From Bufo bufo (taxonomy: Eukaryota; Chordata; Amphibia; Anura; Bufonidae): a stretch of 64,000 nt of DNA. The stretch is taken from assembly GCF_905171765.1 (NCBI RefSeq), contig NC_053392.1:449226722-449290721 (forward strand). The letters run 5' to 3'. Below are positions 25,508 through 37,839 of the stretch, piece after piece (position 1 is the first letter of the stretch; every line of letters begins with the position of its first letter). The translations under genes and the position numbers were made by a program. The notes beneath the pieces are model-generated. The model was not told where the DNA came from and made no database searches. It worked only from the letters and a program-made list of their open reading frames with translations.

Positions 25508-26128
25508 GTGACAGAATGTTTTACCAAAATGTTTGCAAAAAAGCGCACCCCAAGCCATGTATTTTCCTGCCAAGTCATACCATTTTCCACTGTGCAATGC
25601 CTCCTCATTAGACATGGCACAGTGGATTATTCTTTTTGGTTTACGTACTTTATAAATACAGTATATCTAAAATGAGATCTGTCATGTTTTGGCAAAAAGT
25701 ATGTAAGAATTCAGACACAACCACAACAGGAAATGTGGACCAGTATGTTTTGTAACTGCATCTATGAAAGTTTGCAATATACAGTGTTTTCTTAGAAGAC
25801 AGTGACATCTTTTTCATTTACCAGCAGTCTGCAGTCCATTCTTTTTTGGCATTTGCCCTAAGTGTAGTATGAAAAGACATGTAGCTGGTACATAGGAGAT
25901 GGAGATAGTTGCATCTCTGCACCTCAATATTTCAATGAAACAGCCCAAGTAGAAGAAGGGTGATGAGAAAACAACTTTTGTATCACACCAGGACGATGTT
26001 ACCCACTCAAGAATAATGGGCTGGGAAAATTAGAAAAACCATGGAACAAAAATCTACTTTTTTCTCTTGATAGGCCTTATTCATACCATATATGTCAACA
26101 CAATGAAAAATAATATAGTCCAAGGGTT
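25508..26128. other. Unassigned intronic sequence
   Basis: No gene or clear repeat recognised. It ends in what looks like the interior of a small DNA transposon whose right end is at about 29700, split by the L1 insertion. Confidence 0.45.
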
Positions 26129-26143
26129 GGAAATGGATCCGTC

Positions 26144-29100
26144 TTGCCTATTGGGTCTCTGGATGCCTCTTCTTATGTGTCGGTAGTGGAGTATTTACCC
26201 CGTAGCCTCTCTGACCACTCCCCCATTCATCTTGAACTGAAGCTTGAAGAATCTGGGAGTCACCAAGGCATGACACCTTGAAAGCTTAATCCATTCTGGA
26301 TTCAATTATTGGATGGGGAGGAACCACTGACCAGATTTATTGTGGAATTCTTTGATAATAATGTAGGGTCTACATCCCTGAATTCGGTTTGGGATGCCAT
26401 GAAGGCGTATGTATGAGGCCTCTTTATTCAGAGGCGCAAAACTAAATCTAGAGCACTGACTGAGGCCATGCACCTGGAGGTACAGATGTGGGAACACAGG
26501 TTCATAAGTGCCCCGTCCCCACATGTGGAGGCCAAATGGAAGGAGGCGCAAGCTAGGCTTAATTAGCATTTACTGCATATAGCTAATAATAAGCTTTTTT
26601 TTCGTCGACAAAAATATTTTGAGACGGGTGAGAGTACGGGTAGTTTATTAGCGAGGGTGATTAGTTCCCAAGAGGGCCCTTCTAGAATCGCGACAATACG
26701 GACTCCTAGCGGAGATCTTTCCGCTGAGGATGATACTTTATACTAAATGTATTCCATGGCTATTATAGGGAGTTGTACTCCTCTAGAATAGCAGTAAATA
26801 AGGAGGATATTCAGCAGTATCTTGCCCATATATATCGCTTACTAGACTATCCCCGGAATCCGCTGCTCTCCTGCATGAACCCCTAACACTAGAAGAATTA
26901 GAGATGGCCCTGAGCTCCTCTCCTAATGAGAAGTCCCCAGGTTCAGATGGACTTCCGGCGGAATTCTTTAAGCGATATAGAAAGTGTCTTCTCCCTCACT
27001 TACTAAATACGCTTAATGAAGCCTTACAGGTTGGTATCTTGCCTGCATCTATGCGTGAAGCTATAGTTGTAGTGATTCAAAAGCCAAATAAGGATCTAAC
27101 GCAACCTGATTCTTACAGGCCCATCTCTCTTTTACCAAACAATGTCAAAATACTAGCTAAAGTACTAGCCAATAGGCTCAATAAGGTCATCTCTCCGTTA
27201 ATACACAAAGACCAATCTGGGTTTATGCCAGATAGAACTACAGCCGTTAATCTTAGGAGATTGTTTCTTAATATACAAAGACCGATACACACAGAGGGCT
27301 GTCGGGCCGTGGTGTCCCTAGACGCTGCCAAGGCCTTCGACAGTATAGAATGGAGTTACCTATGGGAAGTCCTGGCGGCTATGGGCTTTGGTAATGGATT
27401 TATCTCCTGGATACGGTTATTATATCATTCCCCAGTTGCTAGAATTAGGGCGAACGGGATGCTCCACGCACTGGCAGGGTTTCCAGGTGGGTCATCGGGA
27501 AGAGAGGGTTTCGCTATACGCGGACGACTTGTTATTATATGTGGGAGACCTGCAAAATTCCATAGATTCCATAATGCAGGAAATTGTTAGATTTGGGACT
27601 TATTCCGGACTCACTATTAACTGGGATAAGTCCACAATCCTTCCATTAGATCCACTGCCAGCTTCATTAGATATTGGAGGTTTACCTTTACAGGTGACTG
27701 ATAGATTTAAATATCTAGGGGTGATGGTGACTCCATCCCCGACTGACTATATTAAGTTAAATATAGAACCTCTGATTGCCAAATTTGTCACTAAATCTAA
27801 TACTTGGTGTAAATTGTCTCTATCGGTTATTGGTCGCAGTAACCTCATAAAAATGGTACTTATGCCTCAGTTGTTATATCTTCTCCATAACTCTCCAGTC
27901 TGGATCTCTCAGCGTTTGTTCTTTAAAATTCAGGGGATTTTTAGATCCCTAATTTGGAGGAAAAAGCAATCGGGGATAAGTATTGAAACGCCTTAAAAAA
28001 GTAAAGAGAGGGGTGGACTATCTTTGCCGAATCCATGGTTTTACTTCATTGCTGCCCAGCTGCAACACTTTAAAGGGTGGCTTCAAACTGATGAGTTAGA
28101 CTCTTCGGCTGCTATTATTTCATTTATCACGAAACAGAGGGCTCCTATTGCCACAGTGGAATTAGGTTGCTCCCGATCAGTTCATGGAACACTTCCCACA
28201 CTGTCCCTGGTGACCAAAGTATGGTCTAAATTTAAAAATCTGATATGTATTACTGGCTTCTGTGATGCTACCCCTCTAAGCGTAATCCTCAATTGCCAGA
28301 GATATTTCGTTTAGAGGGTTTTTCTCCATGGGAGAGGAAGGGTCTATTGTTCTTGGGACAACTTCAATCGGGTGGAGTTTTTAAATCCTTTATACAGTTG
28401 CAGCAAGAGTTTAACTTGCCCAATATGGCATTTTTTCAGTTTTTACAATTGAGGCATGCGTTTCAGGCACAATTTCCCAAGGGAGTGCGGATAGCTGACT
28501 CTCCCTCCGTGATTAAGCATTTATTAAATGGCTCCTCCACTAAAGGCCTCATATCTTTGCTTTATAGATATATTATTGATACTACCTCCTCTTTTACTAC
28601 CATTAGGGCAAAAAAACTGTGGGAGAAGGATCTTGGAGTGTTGTCCCAGGAACAATGGACAGATATTTTGGCCCTTACTCCCTCTTTAACTGTTAGTGAA
28701 TTCCAGCGATTGTCACAACTGTTCCTTATTCATCGAGTATATAGGACCCCCCCAATTTCTTTTCAGGATTGGTGTTAATCCGAATTCAATGTGCCCTAGA
28801 TGTGGGGAAGAGGAAGCGACATTGCTTCATATGATTTGGAGTTGCCCACGGCTGCGATCCTATTGGGAGGATGTCAGAAGTATTATAGAGACGGCAACTC
28901 AGATACGTTTACCTGATGACCCTAGGATCTGTGTGTTGGGACTACTAGATTTCCCGGGACAGGGGGATAGGAACACCTTATGTATTCACAGACTTCTGTT
29001 CCAGGCTAGGATAGCTAAACATTGGATACGAGAAGTTCCGCCTACAAGGCAAGAGTTTATTAATAGGATGAATGTAACCCTGAGACTTGAAAGAGTATAT

Positions 29101-29567
29101 GCTAAACGAAATTGTCCAAATAAGTTTTTATCTCTTTGGCAAGGGTGGGTTGAGTCTGCGCAACTAGCTTCACAAGCGCTAGTTCAGGAATGCGTACGGG
29201 GACAACTGACCTTGATACACTCCCTCCCCAGGCATTCTACATAGTTACTGTGTAGTGACTGACCATCTGAGCCACTATACTTAGACAGCGCTGTCTTGAT
29301 GCCCAGACGTATGATTGTCCTTAATGTGCCGACATTGCTGTCTCTCTGCTCAAGTTGGGAAAGGTTGGGTGGGAGGGTGTTATTAATCATTCTAATGCTG
29401 TATTGCTCATATAATTCTTGACTTCCCATATTTGTCTTTGGTGTCTGCGTACACCACTATATTTGTATCTTTTTGTACTTATTTTCAACTGTACAAAAAA
29501 CTAAGAACTCCTTGGTGTTCATGTGATAATTTTTATTTCAATAAAAAAGTAAATTGATTTAAAAAAA
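26144..29567 (+). mobile_element. 5'-truncated L1 (Tx1-like) retrotransposon with 15-bp target duplication
   Basis: The element begins inside the endonuclease domain and ends in an A-rich tail (AATAAAAAAGTAAATTGATT then a run of A). It is flanked by the perfect repeat GGAAATGGATCCGTC at 26129-26143 and 29568-29582, the signature of target-primed reverse transcription. It sits inside a small DNA transposon whose TIR-like motif GTGAAAGTAGCC is at about 29687. Confidence 0.92.
26160..29244 (+). pseudogene. L1 ORF2 remnant (endonuclease end, reverse transcriptase, C-terminal Cys motif)
   Basis: Pieces in several frames spell an L1 ORF2: endonuclease motif SLSDHSPIHLEL near 26210; reverse transcriptase with KSPGSDGLPAEFF, SYRPISLL, GFMPDRTT and LDAAKAFDSIEW in the long frame at 26904-27590; the catalytic box LYADDLLLY in the next frame (27388-27996); and a C-terminal CPRCGEEE...H...CP motif near 28793-28860. 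The part between the RARIRANG-type motif and the YADD box is shortened relative to the family, implying an internal deletion near 27470, and stops or frameshifts occur near 26295, 26560, 26745, 27995 and 28310. Not functional. Confidence 0.9.
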
Positions 29568-29582
29568 GGAAATGGATCCGTC

Positions 29583-31309
29583 ATGACCCACAATGCAAGT
29601 CAATGGGGATGGATCAGTTTTCTCTGGCACAATCTGACACAAAGTTTTTGCTGAACATTGCCTTATCCAGCAAAAACGCTAGTGTGAAAGTAGCCTTAAT
29701 CAGTTACATCAAATGCAGACTATTTAATTACAGGAGCTGGTGCTGGCTTCCCCCTCCTAGCAAACTAGAACCTATTGCTCATGCACCTACCCATAGGAGA
29801 AGGTACCTTAAGTAGTCTAGGGTAGACAGGGGAAAATTAGAGTGTATGCACTGGCCCTTTATGAGACAAAGGGAGCATCTGCATGCCCTCAAGGGGTGGA
29901 GAGAGAAGCTGGCAGCTGCATGTGGGGAATAGCAGAGCTACTCTGATGGTCGGGGGGCAGATGCCGGAGGGTCTGAGATGGTGAAGCCCAGTAACAGGTG
30001 AACAGAGTGGAGGTTGTGTCTTCCAGTGAGAGTGGAGTACCCATTGCCACCATATTTATATGCTGGCTTCTTAGATTCAAATTACAAGCACATCACACAT
30101 GGACCTTTTTGTTATCAAAAGCACTGGATCACAATTTGTATGTTCCAAAGCCTGTTTCATACTGCCATTAAGTAGTTCCCTGCATCCCCCTGTCAAATGT
30201 TATCGGAATGCCTGCTGGCCCCTTTGACTATATTGTCCGCTACCTAGCAAATATGCTGGGATTCGGACAGACAAAAACTGCTGTGTGCCAGAACAGCCTG
30301 TCGGGACTACTTAACCGCAGTGTGAAACAGGTTTAAAGCTTTCTTAGCCTCTCCATAGTGGCTCTGTTAGCAGCCTATAGCTATATATGTACTGCCACAC
30401 CTTGCCTAAGCAACAAGAATCCCTGGTATCTGTCCATTTTAAAGGTATTTGTAACTTGCTGTTTTGAATTTGATTGTTTCCTAACTGCTGACTGTCTTTG
30501 GGCTTACCTTGGATTTATATGACCATGCTTCTTATTTAATCTGGTACCTTGGTTTGGAAATATCATCTGTAAGTTGTGCAGGCAGATGTACTGGATACTG
30601 CTCCAGCAATGTAACCTGTGGAAAGTCAGTACTCTGTCTGTGGTGATTAAAGGGGTTTTCCCGACTCCAGACATTGATGGCCTATCAGAATAGGTCATTC
30701 ATTTCCAGTTGGTGTTGCTACGACACTCTGCTCTCCTACCAATCAGCTATTTTTTGCAGCCAACAGTGCTGGAACTAGAAGTTGAATGAAGAAGGAAGCA
30801 GGCAACTCTGGTCAAAGTGTATGTAATAATCAATCGGTGAGGGTCCAACACTGCTCCTCCACTGATCAGCTGTTCTTTGCAGCCTCCAGCGCTAGAACTG
30901 TTTGAGCGTTTGCGAGTGTTTGATTGCAAGTGTGTGTTTGTCTTACATGTGTGACTTTAGATATGTGACTTTAGATTCAGGGACTTTAGGAGGGGACTAC
31001 ATTAATTCAGTAGTTTTATTTCACTTTTTTTCCCCTTTTTTCTTTTTTCTGGTATAATGCTTATTAGCAAGTATGTGCTCCATTATTGCCAAGAAAGTTC
31101 AGTGTACATTTGAAGAAATGTATAGTATGCAGTACTGGAACAGCCGTTTGACGGAGCATAATGTTGTGCAAAATTTTAGCAAATTGTACATTTGGAATCC
31201 AAGATCCTGTATCTAAATGAGTGAATTTCAACACTGAGATACCATGGCTAAATGGAAAATAGTACTGTTCACTGATCATTCACTCTATGGGGTAGATGGG
31301 GGGGGGGGA
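29583..31309. other. Mostly unassigned intronic sequence with two transposon ends
   Basis: The first ~120 bp is the right end of a small DNA transposon (terminal-like AACGCTAGTGTGAAAGTAGC near 29677-29696). At 30647 a TTAA followed by AGGGGTTTTCCCGACTCC looks like one terminus of a T2/Kolobok-type element; I found no matching opposite end. The rest shows no gene. Confidence 0.5.
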
Positions 31310-32270
31310 GTAGTATGGAGGATCAGGAAAGTGAGGTAGCTAGCTGGATAACAGAAAACAAGGGAAAGAGTGCCAGGGAGGAAAGCCCTGATCTGACACA
31401 CCCCAACAGGTTTGCAAGGTTGGCAGATGAGGGGGATGTCAGTTCAAGTATAGCATTGCTGCAGAAAGACACTTTCTCTTCCAGTCAGGGGAATGCCAGA
31501 TCCAGTAATTAGGAGACTGGGAGTTTAGGGAAGTCCAGACAGGTGCTGGTAGTGGAAGAATTGATTATTTGGGGTAAAGATTTTGCGACCTGTCGCAAAT
31601 ATCGGTGTGTTATCTTCCTGGCACTCGAATTCCACATATTACCTCTCGGGTTGATGATATTGTGTGTGGGGGGTGGGGGACTGGCAAAGACCTAGGAGCC
31701 TTGGTCAACATTGAAGTCAATGACAAAGTTAGAGGTAGGTGGAGCATCCTTAAAAACGATTTCAGGGATGACTTAGGTTGCAAGCTCAGGGCAAGGACCT
31801 CAAAGGTAGTATTCTGAAATACTACTTATAGCATGTGCCACACTAGAAAGGTAATGGGAGATTAGAGAGGTAAACAAATGGCTCAAATACTGATGTAGGA
31901 AGGAGTAGTTTGGTCTCCTGGAGAACTAGACCAAATTCTCTGTCGGCTACAGGCTCTATCGTAGGGATGGGCTGCACCTCAATGGGGAAGGTGCAGCTGT
32001 TTTGGTGAAGAGGATGGCTAGAAGGTTGGAAGAGTGTGTAAACTATGGACTGGGGGATGGTGATTACATTATAGGAGGGGAAGAATAAAACTGATGAAAT
32101 GGAATTAGTAGTTTCTGAGGAGGACTATGACATAGTAGGAATAACTCAGACATGGCTGGATGATAGCTATGATCGAGCGGTTAAAGTACAGGGTTACAGT
32201 CTTTTTAGAAAGGATTGTAAACACTGAAGAGGGGGAGGAGTTTTTCTTTATGTAAAGTCCTGTTATAATC
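31310..32270 (+). pseudogene. CR1 LINE relic, part 1 (ORF1 esterase-like and ORF2 start)
   Basis: Decayed reading frames match the layout of CR1-type LINEs: VCYLPGTRIPHITSRVDDIV (near 31603-31660), then GRWSILKND and RTSKVVF as in the ORF1 esterase-like domain, RRDGLHLNGEGAAVL (near 31955-31995), and the start of ORF2 with DIVGITQTWLDDSYD and GGGVFLYVKSCYN (about 32125-32260), an endonuclease segment. Many stops and indels. The relic is broken at about 32270 by an insertion and resumes near 35585. Confidence 0.75.
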
Positions 32271-32542
32271 TACTTTTGTGGGGTGGGGGCCCCCCTCCCG
32301 ACGAGGCCCAGAGGTGGATTTAATACCCACTCTGGCCCCCCTTGGGTGGGTGGCCCCCACTCTTATACTCTCCACTCCAATGACGCCATGACTAAGCTAG
32401 AAATAATGAATATAGTTTTAATTATTTTAACCAAGCATTGATTTTATTGTTATAATCTTATTGTTATACCTTTTGCTATGTTATATATTATATTTTAAAA
32501 TGTAGAACTAACGAAAACCGACATGACTTGTGTCTACATATA

Positions 32543-34092
32543 CACTGCGTGCAGAATTATTAGGCAAATGAGTATTTTGACCACATCATCCTCTTTATGC
32601 ATGTTGTCTTACTCCAAGCTGTATAGGCTCGAAAGCCTACTACCAATTAAGCATATTAGGTGATGTGCATCTCTGTAATGAGAAGGGGTGTGGTCTAATG
32701 ACATCAACACCCTATATCAGGTGTGCATAATTATTAGGCAACTTCCTTTCCTTTGGCAAAATGGGTCAAAAGAAGGACTTGACAGGCTCAGAAAAGTCAA
32801 AAATAGTGAGATATCTTGCAGAGGGATGCAGCACTCTTAAAATTGCAAAGCTTCTGAAGCGTGATCATCGAACAATCAAGCGTTTCATTCAAAATAGTCA
32901 ACAGGGTCGCAAGAAGCGTGTGGAAAAATAACTGCCCATGAACTGAGAAAAGTCAAGCGTGCAGCTGCCAAGATGCCACTTGCCATTAGTTTGGCCATAT
33001 TTCAGAGCTGCAACATCACTGGAGTGCCCAAAAGCACAAGGTGTGCAATACTCAGAGACATGGCCAAGGTAAGAAAGGCTGAAAGACGACCACCACTGAA
33101 CAAGACACACAAGCTGAAACGTCAAGACTGGGCCAAGAAATATCTCAAGACTGATTTTTCTAAGGTTTTATGGACTGATGAAATGAGAGTGAGTCTTGAT
33201 GGGCCAGATGGATGGGCCCGTGGCTGGATTGGTAAAGGGCAGAGAGCTCCAGTCCGACTCAGACGCCAGCAAGGTGGAGGTGGAGTACTGGTTTGGGCTG
33301 GTATCATCAAAGATGAGCTTGTGGGGCCTTTTCGGGTTGAGGATGGAGTCAAGCTCAACTCCCAGTCCTACTGCCAGTTTCTGGAAGACATCTTCTTCAA
33401 GCAGTGGTACAGGAAGAAGTCTGCATCCTTCAAGAAAAACATGATTTTCATGCAGGACAATGCTCCATCAAACGCGTCCAAGTACTCCACAGCGTGGCTG
33501 GCAAGAAAGGGTATAAAAGAAGAAAATCTAATGACATGGCCTCCTTGTTCACCTGATCTGAACCCCATTGAGAACCTGTGGTCCATCATCAAATGTGAGA
33601 TTTACAAGGAGGGAAAACAGTACACCTCTCTGAACAGTGTCTGGGAGGCTGTGGTTGCTGCTGCACGCAATGTTGATGGTGAACAGATCAAAACACTGAC
33701 AGAATCCATGGATGGCAGGCTTTTGAGTGTCCTTGCAAAGAAAGGTGGCTATATTGGTCACTGATTTGTTTTTGTTTTGTTTTTGAATGTCAGAAATGTA
33801 TATTTGTGAATGTTGAGATGTTATATTGGTTTCACTGGTAAAAATAAATAATTGAAATGGGTATATATTTGTTTTTTGTTAAGTTGCCTAATAATTATGC
33901 ACAGTAATAGTCACCTGCACACACAGATATCCCCCTAAAATAGCTAAAACTAAAAACAAAATAAAAACTACTTCCAAAAATATTCAGCTTTGATATTAAT
34001 GAGTTTTTTGGGTTCATTGAGAACATGGTTGTTGTTCAATAATAAAATTAATCCTCAAAAATACAACTTGCCTAATAATTCTGCACTCCCTG
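32543..34092 (+). mobile_element. Tc1-like element (DD37E spacing) with paired inner repeats
   Basis: The element is bounded by TA on both sides. Its ends read CACTGCGTGCAGAATTATTA and, in reverse, CAGGGAGTGCAGAATTATTA. Inner copies of the binding-like word (GTGCATAATTATTAGGCAA near 32722; its complement near 33883) give two sites per end, the IR/DR arrangement known from Sleeping Beauty-like elements. It inserted into a tandemly duplicated host repeat. Confidence 0.92.
32761..33764 (+). pseudogene. Tc1-like transposase, one frameshift
   Basis: The frame starts MGQKKDLTGSEKSKIVRYLA, a paired-type helix-turn-helix (about residues 10-55), and after a run of A near 32922-32926 must shift by one base to continue as ITAHELRKVKRAAAKMP. 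From 32973 it is open to the stop. Catalytic residues are present: Asp in WTDEMRVSLDG, Asp in FMQDNAPSN and Glu in SPDLNPIENLW, with 37 residues between the second Asp and the Glu by my count, longer than the 34 of classical Tc1. With the shift corrected the product would be about 334 residues, normal for the group. The single indel sits in a homopolymer, so sequencing error is possible. Confidence 0.9.
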
Positions 34093-35584
34093 TATAAGGG
34101 ACAATAAAACGCATATGCATTGAAAGAATCGCATCTGCGTTTTATAAGGACATGACTAAGATAGAAATAATGAACATAAATTTTAATTCATCCTAATTAT
34201 ATATAGATTTTATCGTTATAATTTCACTTTTATATTTTCTGCAATGCTATATATTGTATTTTAATACATAGAACTAATGAAAACTAACATGACTTGTGCT
34301 TATATATATATAAGGGACAATAAAACGCATATGCATTGAAAGAATCGCATCTACGTTTTATAAATAATAAAACCGCATCAATAACGCACACGAAAATTAT
34401 TGCATAATGAGAATGGGATTTGAATGAGAAACGCTAGACAATATGATTGCCAAAATCGATCACATCAGCATAATATTTGAAAGTACTTTTTTGCAATAAG
34501 AATAATTATCTAGACTGCTCCATGCCAGAGTTTACGTGTGACCGGATCCAAAACCACACTTTCACTCCACCTTATCCTAAAGGATGTTGGGTATAAAAAG
34601 GGGATCAAACCCCCTTACAGATCACCACTGAGGAAGGGGCCAGGAAAGGACCCCGAAACGCGTTTGGTTTCTGTACACCTCGGACATCAACTGATGAACA
34701 TTTACGAGACCCCAACACTCCGATAATTGGATTTTAACCTTGTCGGAATTACGACTTCTGCCAATGTGGAGGGAACACCTTGTTAACTACAAACCAGGTC
34801 CAGACTTGCAACATTGGTGAATATCATCAGGAGACCGCTTACGTTGGGGGCCACACGATCACCCGAATCACCCCAAGCAAGCTACTGGAACCAGGTACCG
34901 CCGGATCTGATACAGTGTGCCACGTGGGACGCCACGGTTATACTCACATCAGACGGCAAATCAACAGGTGTAATACATTTACTGACTGTATGCTTATCTG
35001 GTCTTTCTGATCGAATCGATCCTGAATAATTGAACTGATTTTTTCGAATACAGATATATCCATCTGTTTAAATTATCGAACATTCTATCTGGCGCATCTC
35101 TCATTGAACCCATTATTGATCTATCTAATATTTATCGAACATTTTAAATATTTTTTATTCATCGATAATATTTGCCCTTTTTATAATTGTCCCTGCAACA
35201 TCTAGGTATTTTATTACTGTTTATATATCAGGTGTATTCATAGACTTTGTGTCCTTTTACATTTCAACGTACATGATTGTCTTATTTATTTAGTTATTTC
35301 ATGTTATTGTTCTATTATTGCATTATTATAGATTTTACCTATTTAGATTAAATATAGGGCTATTAACTATTAAACATTATTGTTACATATCATCTGTTCT
35401 TAGTCTCTATTTGGTCCAGCTGGTGAGTGCTCAGTCTTCCTATATTCTCTACATTTATCTTCATTTATGACTGGGTGAGTCATTTCAGACTTAGTAGCAC
35501 CCATTCCACAACCATATACAGAGTGAGCCACCATATTTTCATTTAAAGTCCTGTTTAAAGCCCACACTCCAGGAAGATATAAGT

Positions 35585-35826
35585 GAGCGAAATGAACATG
35601 TGGAGTCACTGTTGGTGGAAATACATGGAGGCAAAAACAATAATAAAATACGGATAGGTGTTTGATATAAAATGACCCAACAGAGTCATAACAGACTGTT
35701 ATAACAGAGTCCACAGAAAATCTACTGCTATGGGAAATGATGAGGTTGCAAATCATAATGAGGCTATTATAATGGGGGACTTCAACTTCCCAGATATAGA
35801 CGGGGAAACTGATACCTGTTGATATC
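35585..35826 (+). pseudogene. CR1 LINE relic, part 2 (endonuclease segment)
   Basis: Frames read VESLLVEIHGGKNNNKIRIG and then AIIMGDFNFPDIDGE (near 35765-35805), the conserved MGDFN motif of the CR1 endonuclease. It is interrupted at 35826 by a solo LTR and resumes at 36641. Confidence 0.8.
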
Positions 35827-36635
35827 TGTAATGCAATGCCCCAACGAAACAGACCAGTGAGGGTGAAGTCAAAGGGGTTTATTAACCAAACAAACAAAGT
35901 CCAGGTAAACTTCACTGGGAAAACAGGCAAACAAAAAACAAAGGAAAGCCAGGAGTAGTCCCGATCCGTGCATAAGTCTCTGTGCCAGGTAAACGGATGC
36001 GTCATGGAAAGTCCCGGGTCCTGGGTCCCACTGGAACGGACGGAGTCCCAGCAAACTTCAGTCAGTAGCTAGCAGTACTGACCTGCACCTGGATAAGGAA
36101 GGATAACAGTGGGCACTGACCGACCTGGGAGGCCACCTTTTATGTGCCTGCTAAAAAATCCCAGGGCGCCAAGTGTCCACTCCCCATAGGTCATGATCCT
36201 ACCCTACACCTGTGTACAAGGCTTTGGTCGGTCATTAGTCAATTAGACCAATGCCGGCACCCAAATCTGCTTTGAACTTGCGGCCAGGTGCTATTCCCTT
36301 TGCTGGTAGGCGAAGAGCATAAGAAGCGCGTATGCGCGACCGCTTATCCCCTTGCTAACCCGAGAGTGCGTGAGCGCGTCGACATGGACACTGGAATGGA
36401 ATCCGCAACAGGCACCGGAGACCAGCTCAGCCGCAGCGTACTGCCACTAGCCAGGCCAAGCTGTCCCCGAAAGCCATGCGGTCTTCCCCTTCAGCGCACA
36501 TGCGAACGCATCCCCACGTCAGTTCGCAAAGGGGTAGGAGCTGGTGTGTCAATGGAGACACGCGTAACCTGTCTCGCAGCTCCACGAACACCCTTTTTGG
36601 TCACACCGGAATGTGAGACAGGTGAGGATCTTACA
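35827..36635 (-). mobile_element. Solo LTR of a retrotransposon, 809 bp
   Basis: The segment starts TGTAATGC and ends ATCTTACA, so the ends are the short inverted pair TGTAA/TTACA, and it is flanked by a perfect 5-bp repeat ATATC (35822-35826 and 36636-36640). On the minus strand a TATA-like ATAAAAGG (near 36140) and an AATAAA (near 35880) are placed as in an LTR. No internal retroviral or Gypsy genes remain, as expected after recombination between two LTRs. ERV and Gypsy origins cannot be separated from this alone. Confidence 0.85.
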
Positions 36636-36640
36636 ATATC

Positions 36641-37206
36641 ATAAAAGCAATACCCAAAGACAATTACCTGGTTCAGGATCTGACTAAAGGGACAGCTATA
36701 CTGGACTTAGTATTAACCGACCCTAAAATTTTCTTCAATTATATAAATGGTAAAAAGTTAAAAACTTAAAGTGTTGGGCTTTTATAGAATGATGAGGGAA
36801 GAGTTGTACAGAGCGATGAGGAGAAAGCAAATCTATTAAATATCTTTTTCTCCACTCTATTCACTGAGGAAAATGATCAGATGAAATGCAAAATTCCAAA
36901 GTAAACTCACTATTAAAAGTGGATTGTCTAACTTAGGAAGAAATACAGTGGCATCTTAAAAATATTAAAATAGAAAAATGATCGTGTCCAGGTGATATAC
37001 CCCCTCCCCGTATCCTAAGAGAATTAAGTAATGTCATATACAGACAGACCTTTATTTCTGATATTTAAGGCTCCATAATGACAGGGAGTGTTCCACAGGA
37101 TTGGTTCTAAAAAGGGTAAAAAAACTGAGCCCGGAAACTATAGGCCAGTGAGTCTTAACATCTGTCATGGCTAAAATGATTGAAGGTTTTCCAAGAGAAG
37201 CTATAA
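36641..37206 (+). pseudogene. CR1 LINE relic, part 3 (endonuclease end to reverse transcriptase start)
   Basis: Frames read QDNYLVQDLTKGTAILDLVL (near 36658-36718), DEEKANLLNIFFSTLFTEEN (near 36815-36870), CPGDIPPPRILRELSN (near 36985-37035) and NYRPVSL-like text (near 37135-37155), the expected order for a CR1 ORF2. Numerous stops. The relic ends at the left terminus of the hAT element at 37211. Confidence 0.8.
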
Positions 37207-37839
37207 TAAATAGAGATGAGTGAATCGAAGCTGACTAAGTGGAATTCGATCCGAATTTCAGGAAAAATTTGATTTGCACCGAAGCTGAATTTCCTCGTGC
37301 TTCGCGGTAACGAATTACATTTGTTCCTAAAATGGCTGTTGCACGTGTGAGGACAGGGAGAAAAGAACTCTGGAAAGGCAGGATCACCCATAATGCCATG
37401 CATGCAGCCAATCAGCAGCCAGCCAGCCCTGTGATGTCACAGCCCTATAAATAGCATCAGCCATCTTGGATTCTGACATTTTCCAGTGTACTTAGTGCAG
37501 GGAGAGACGTCAGTAGGCGCTAGGGACAGTGCTAGGAAAAACTTAATTGTGTTAAAAAAACGATTTACAAGTGCAAGGAAAGATTATACAAGGTGTAGGG
37601 AAAGGATAGGGAGGAATCATTCCACAGCATTTATGTTGAACATGGTTCAGTAGGGGAGTTCACAGCCTGGGTAATAGGTACAATCCTATTATACCTTGCT
37701 GCACTGACTGGGGATCCACATACATTATACAGCTCTGTAATTCCAGCAAACCATTCTTATTAGGGTGCAAGTGCTGTTTGAAACAGGCATTAACAGGGTT
37801 TATTACAAGGAAATATTCCTACGTCTTATTTGCCCTTGT

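Larger units (their letters stand above)
32271..35584. repeat. 3.3-kb insertion in the CR1 relic, containing a partial tandem duplication
   Basis: The block separates CR1 endonuclease segments that should be adjacent. It contains a repeated unit of about 190-200 bp: CATGACTAAG..TAGAAATAATGAA at about 32388 recurs at about 34150, and AAGGGACAATAAAACGCATA at about 34097 recurs at about 34311. One unit is split by the Tc1-like element. At 34626-34663 is GAGGAAGGGGCC-N-GGACCCCGAAACGCGTTT, a hairpin motif also present in the palindrome centre near 11815-11845. The repeat family is not identified. Confidence 0.6.
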
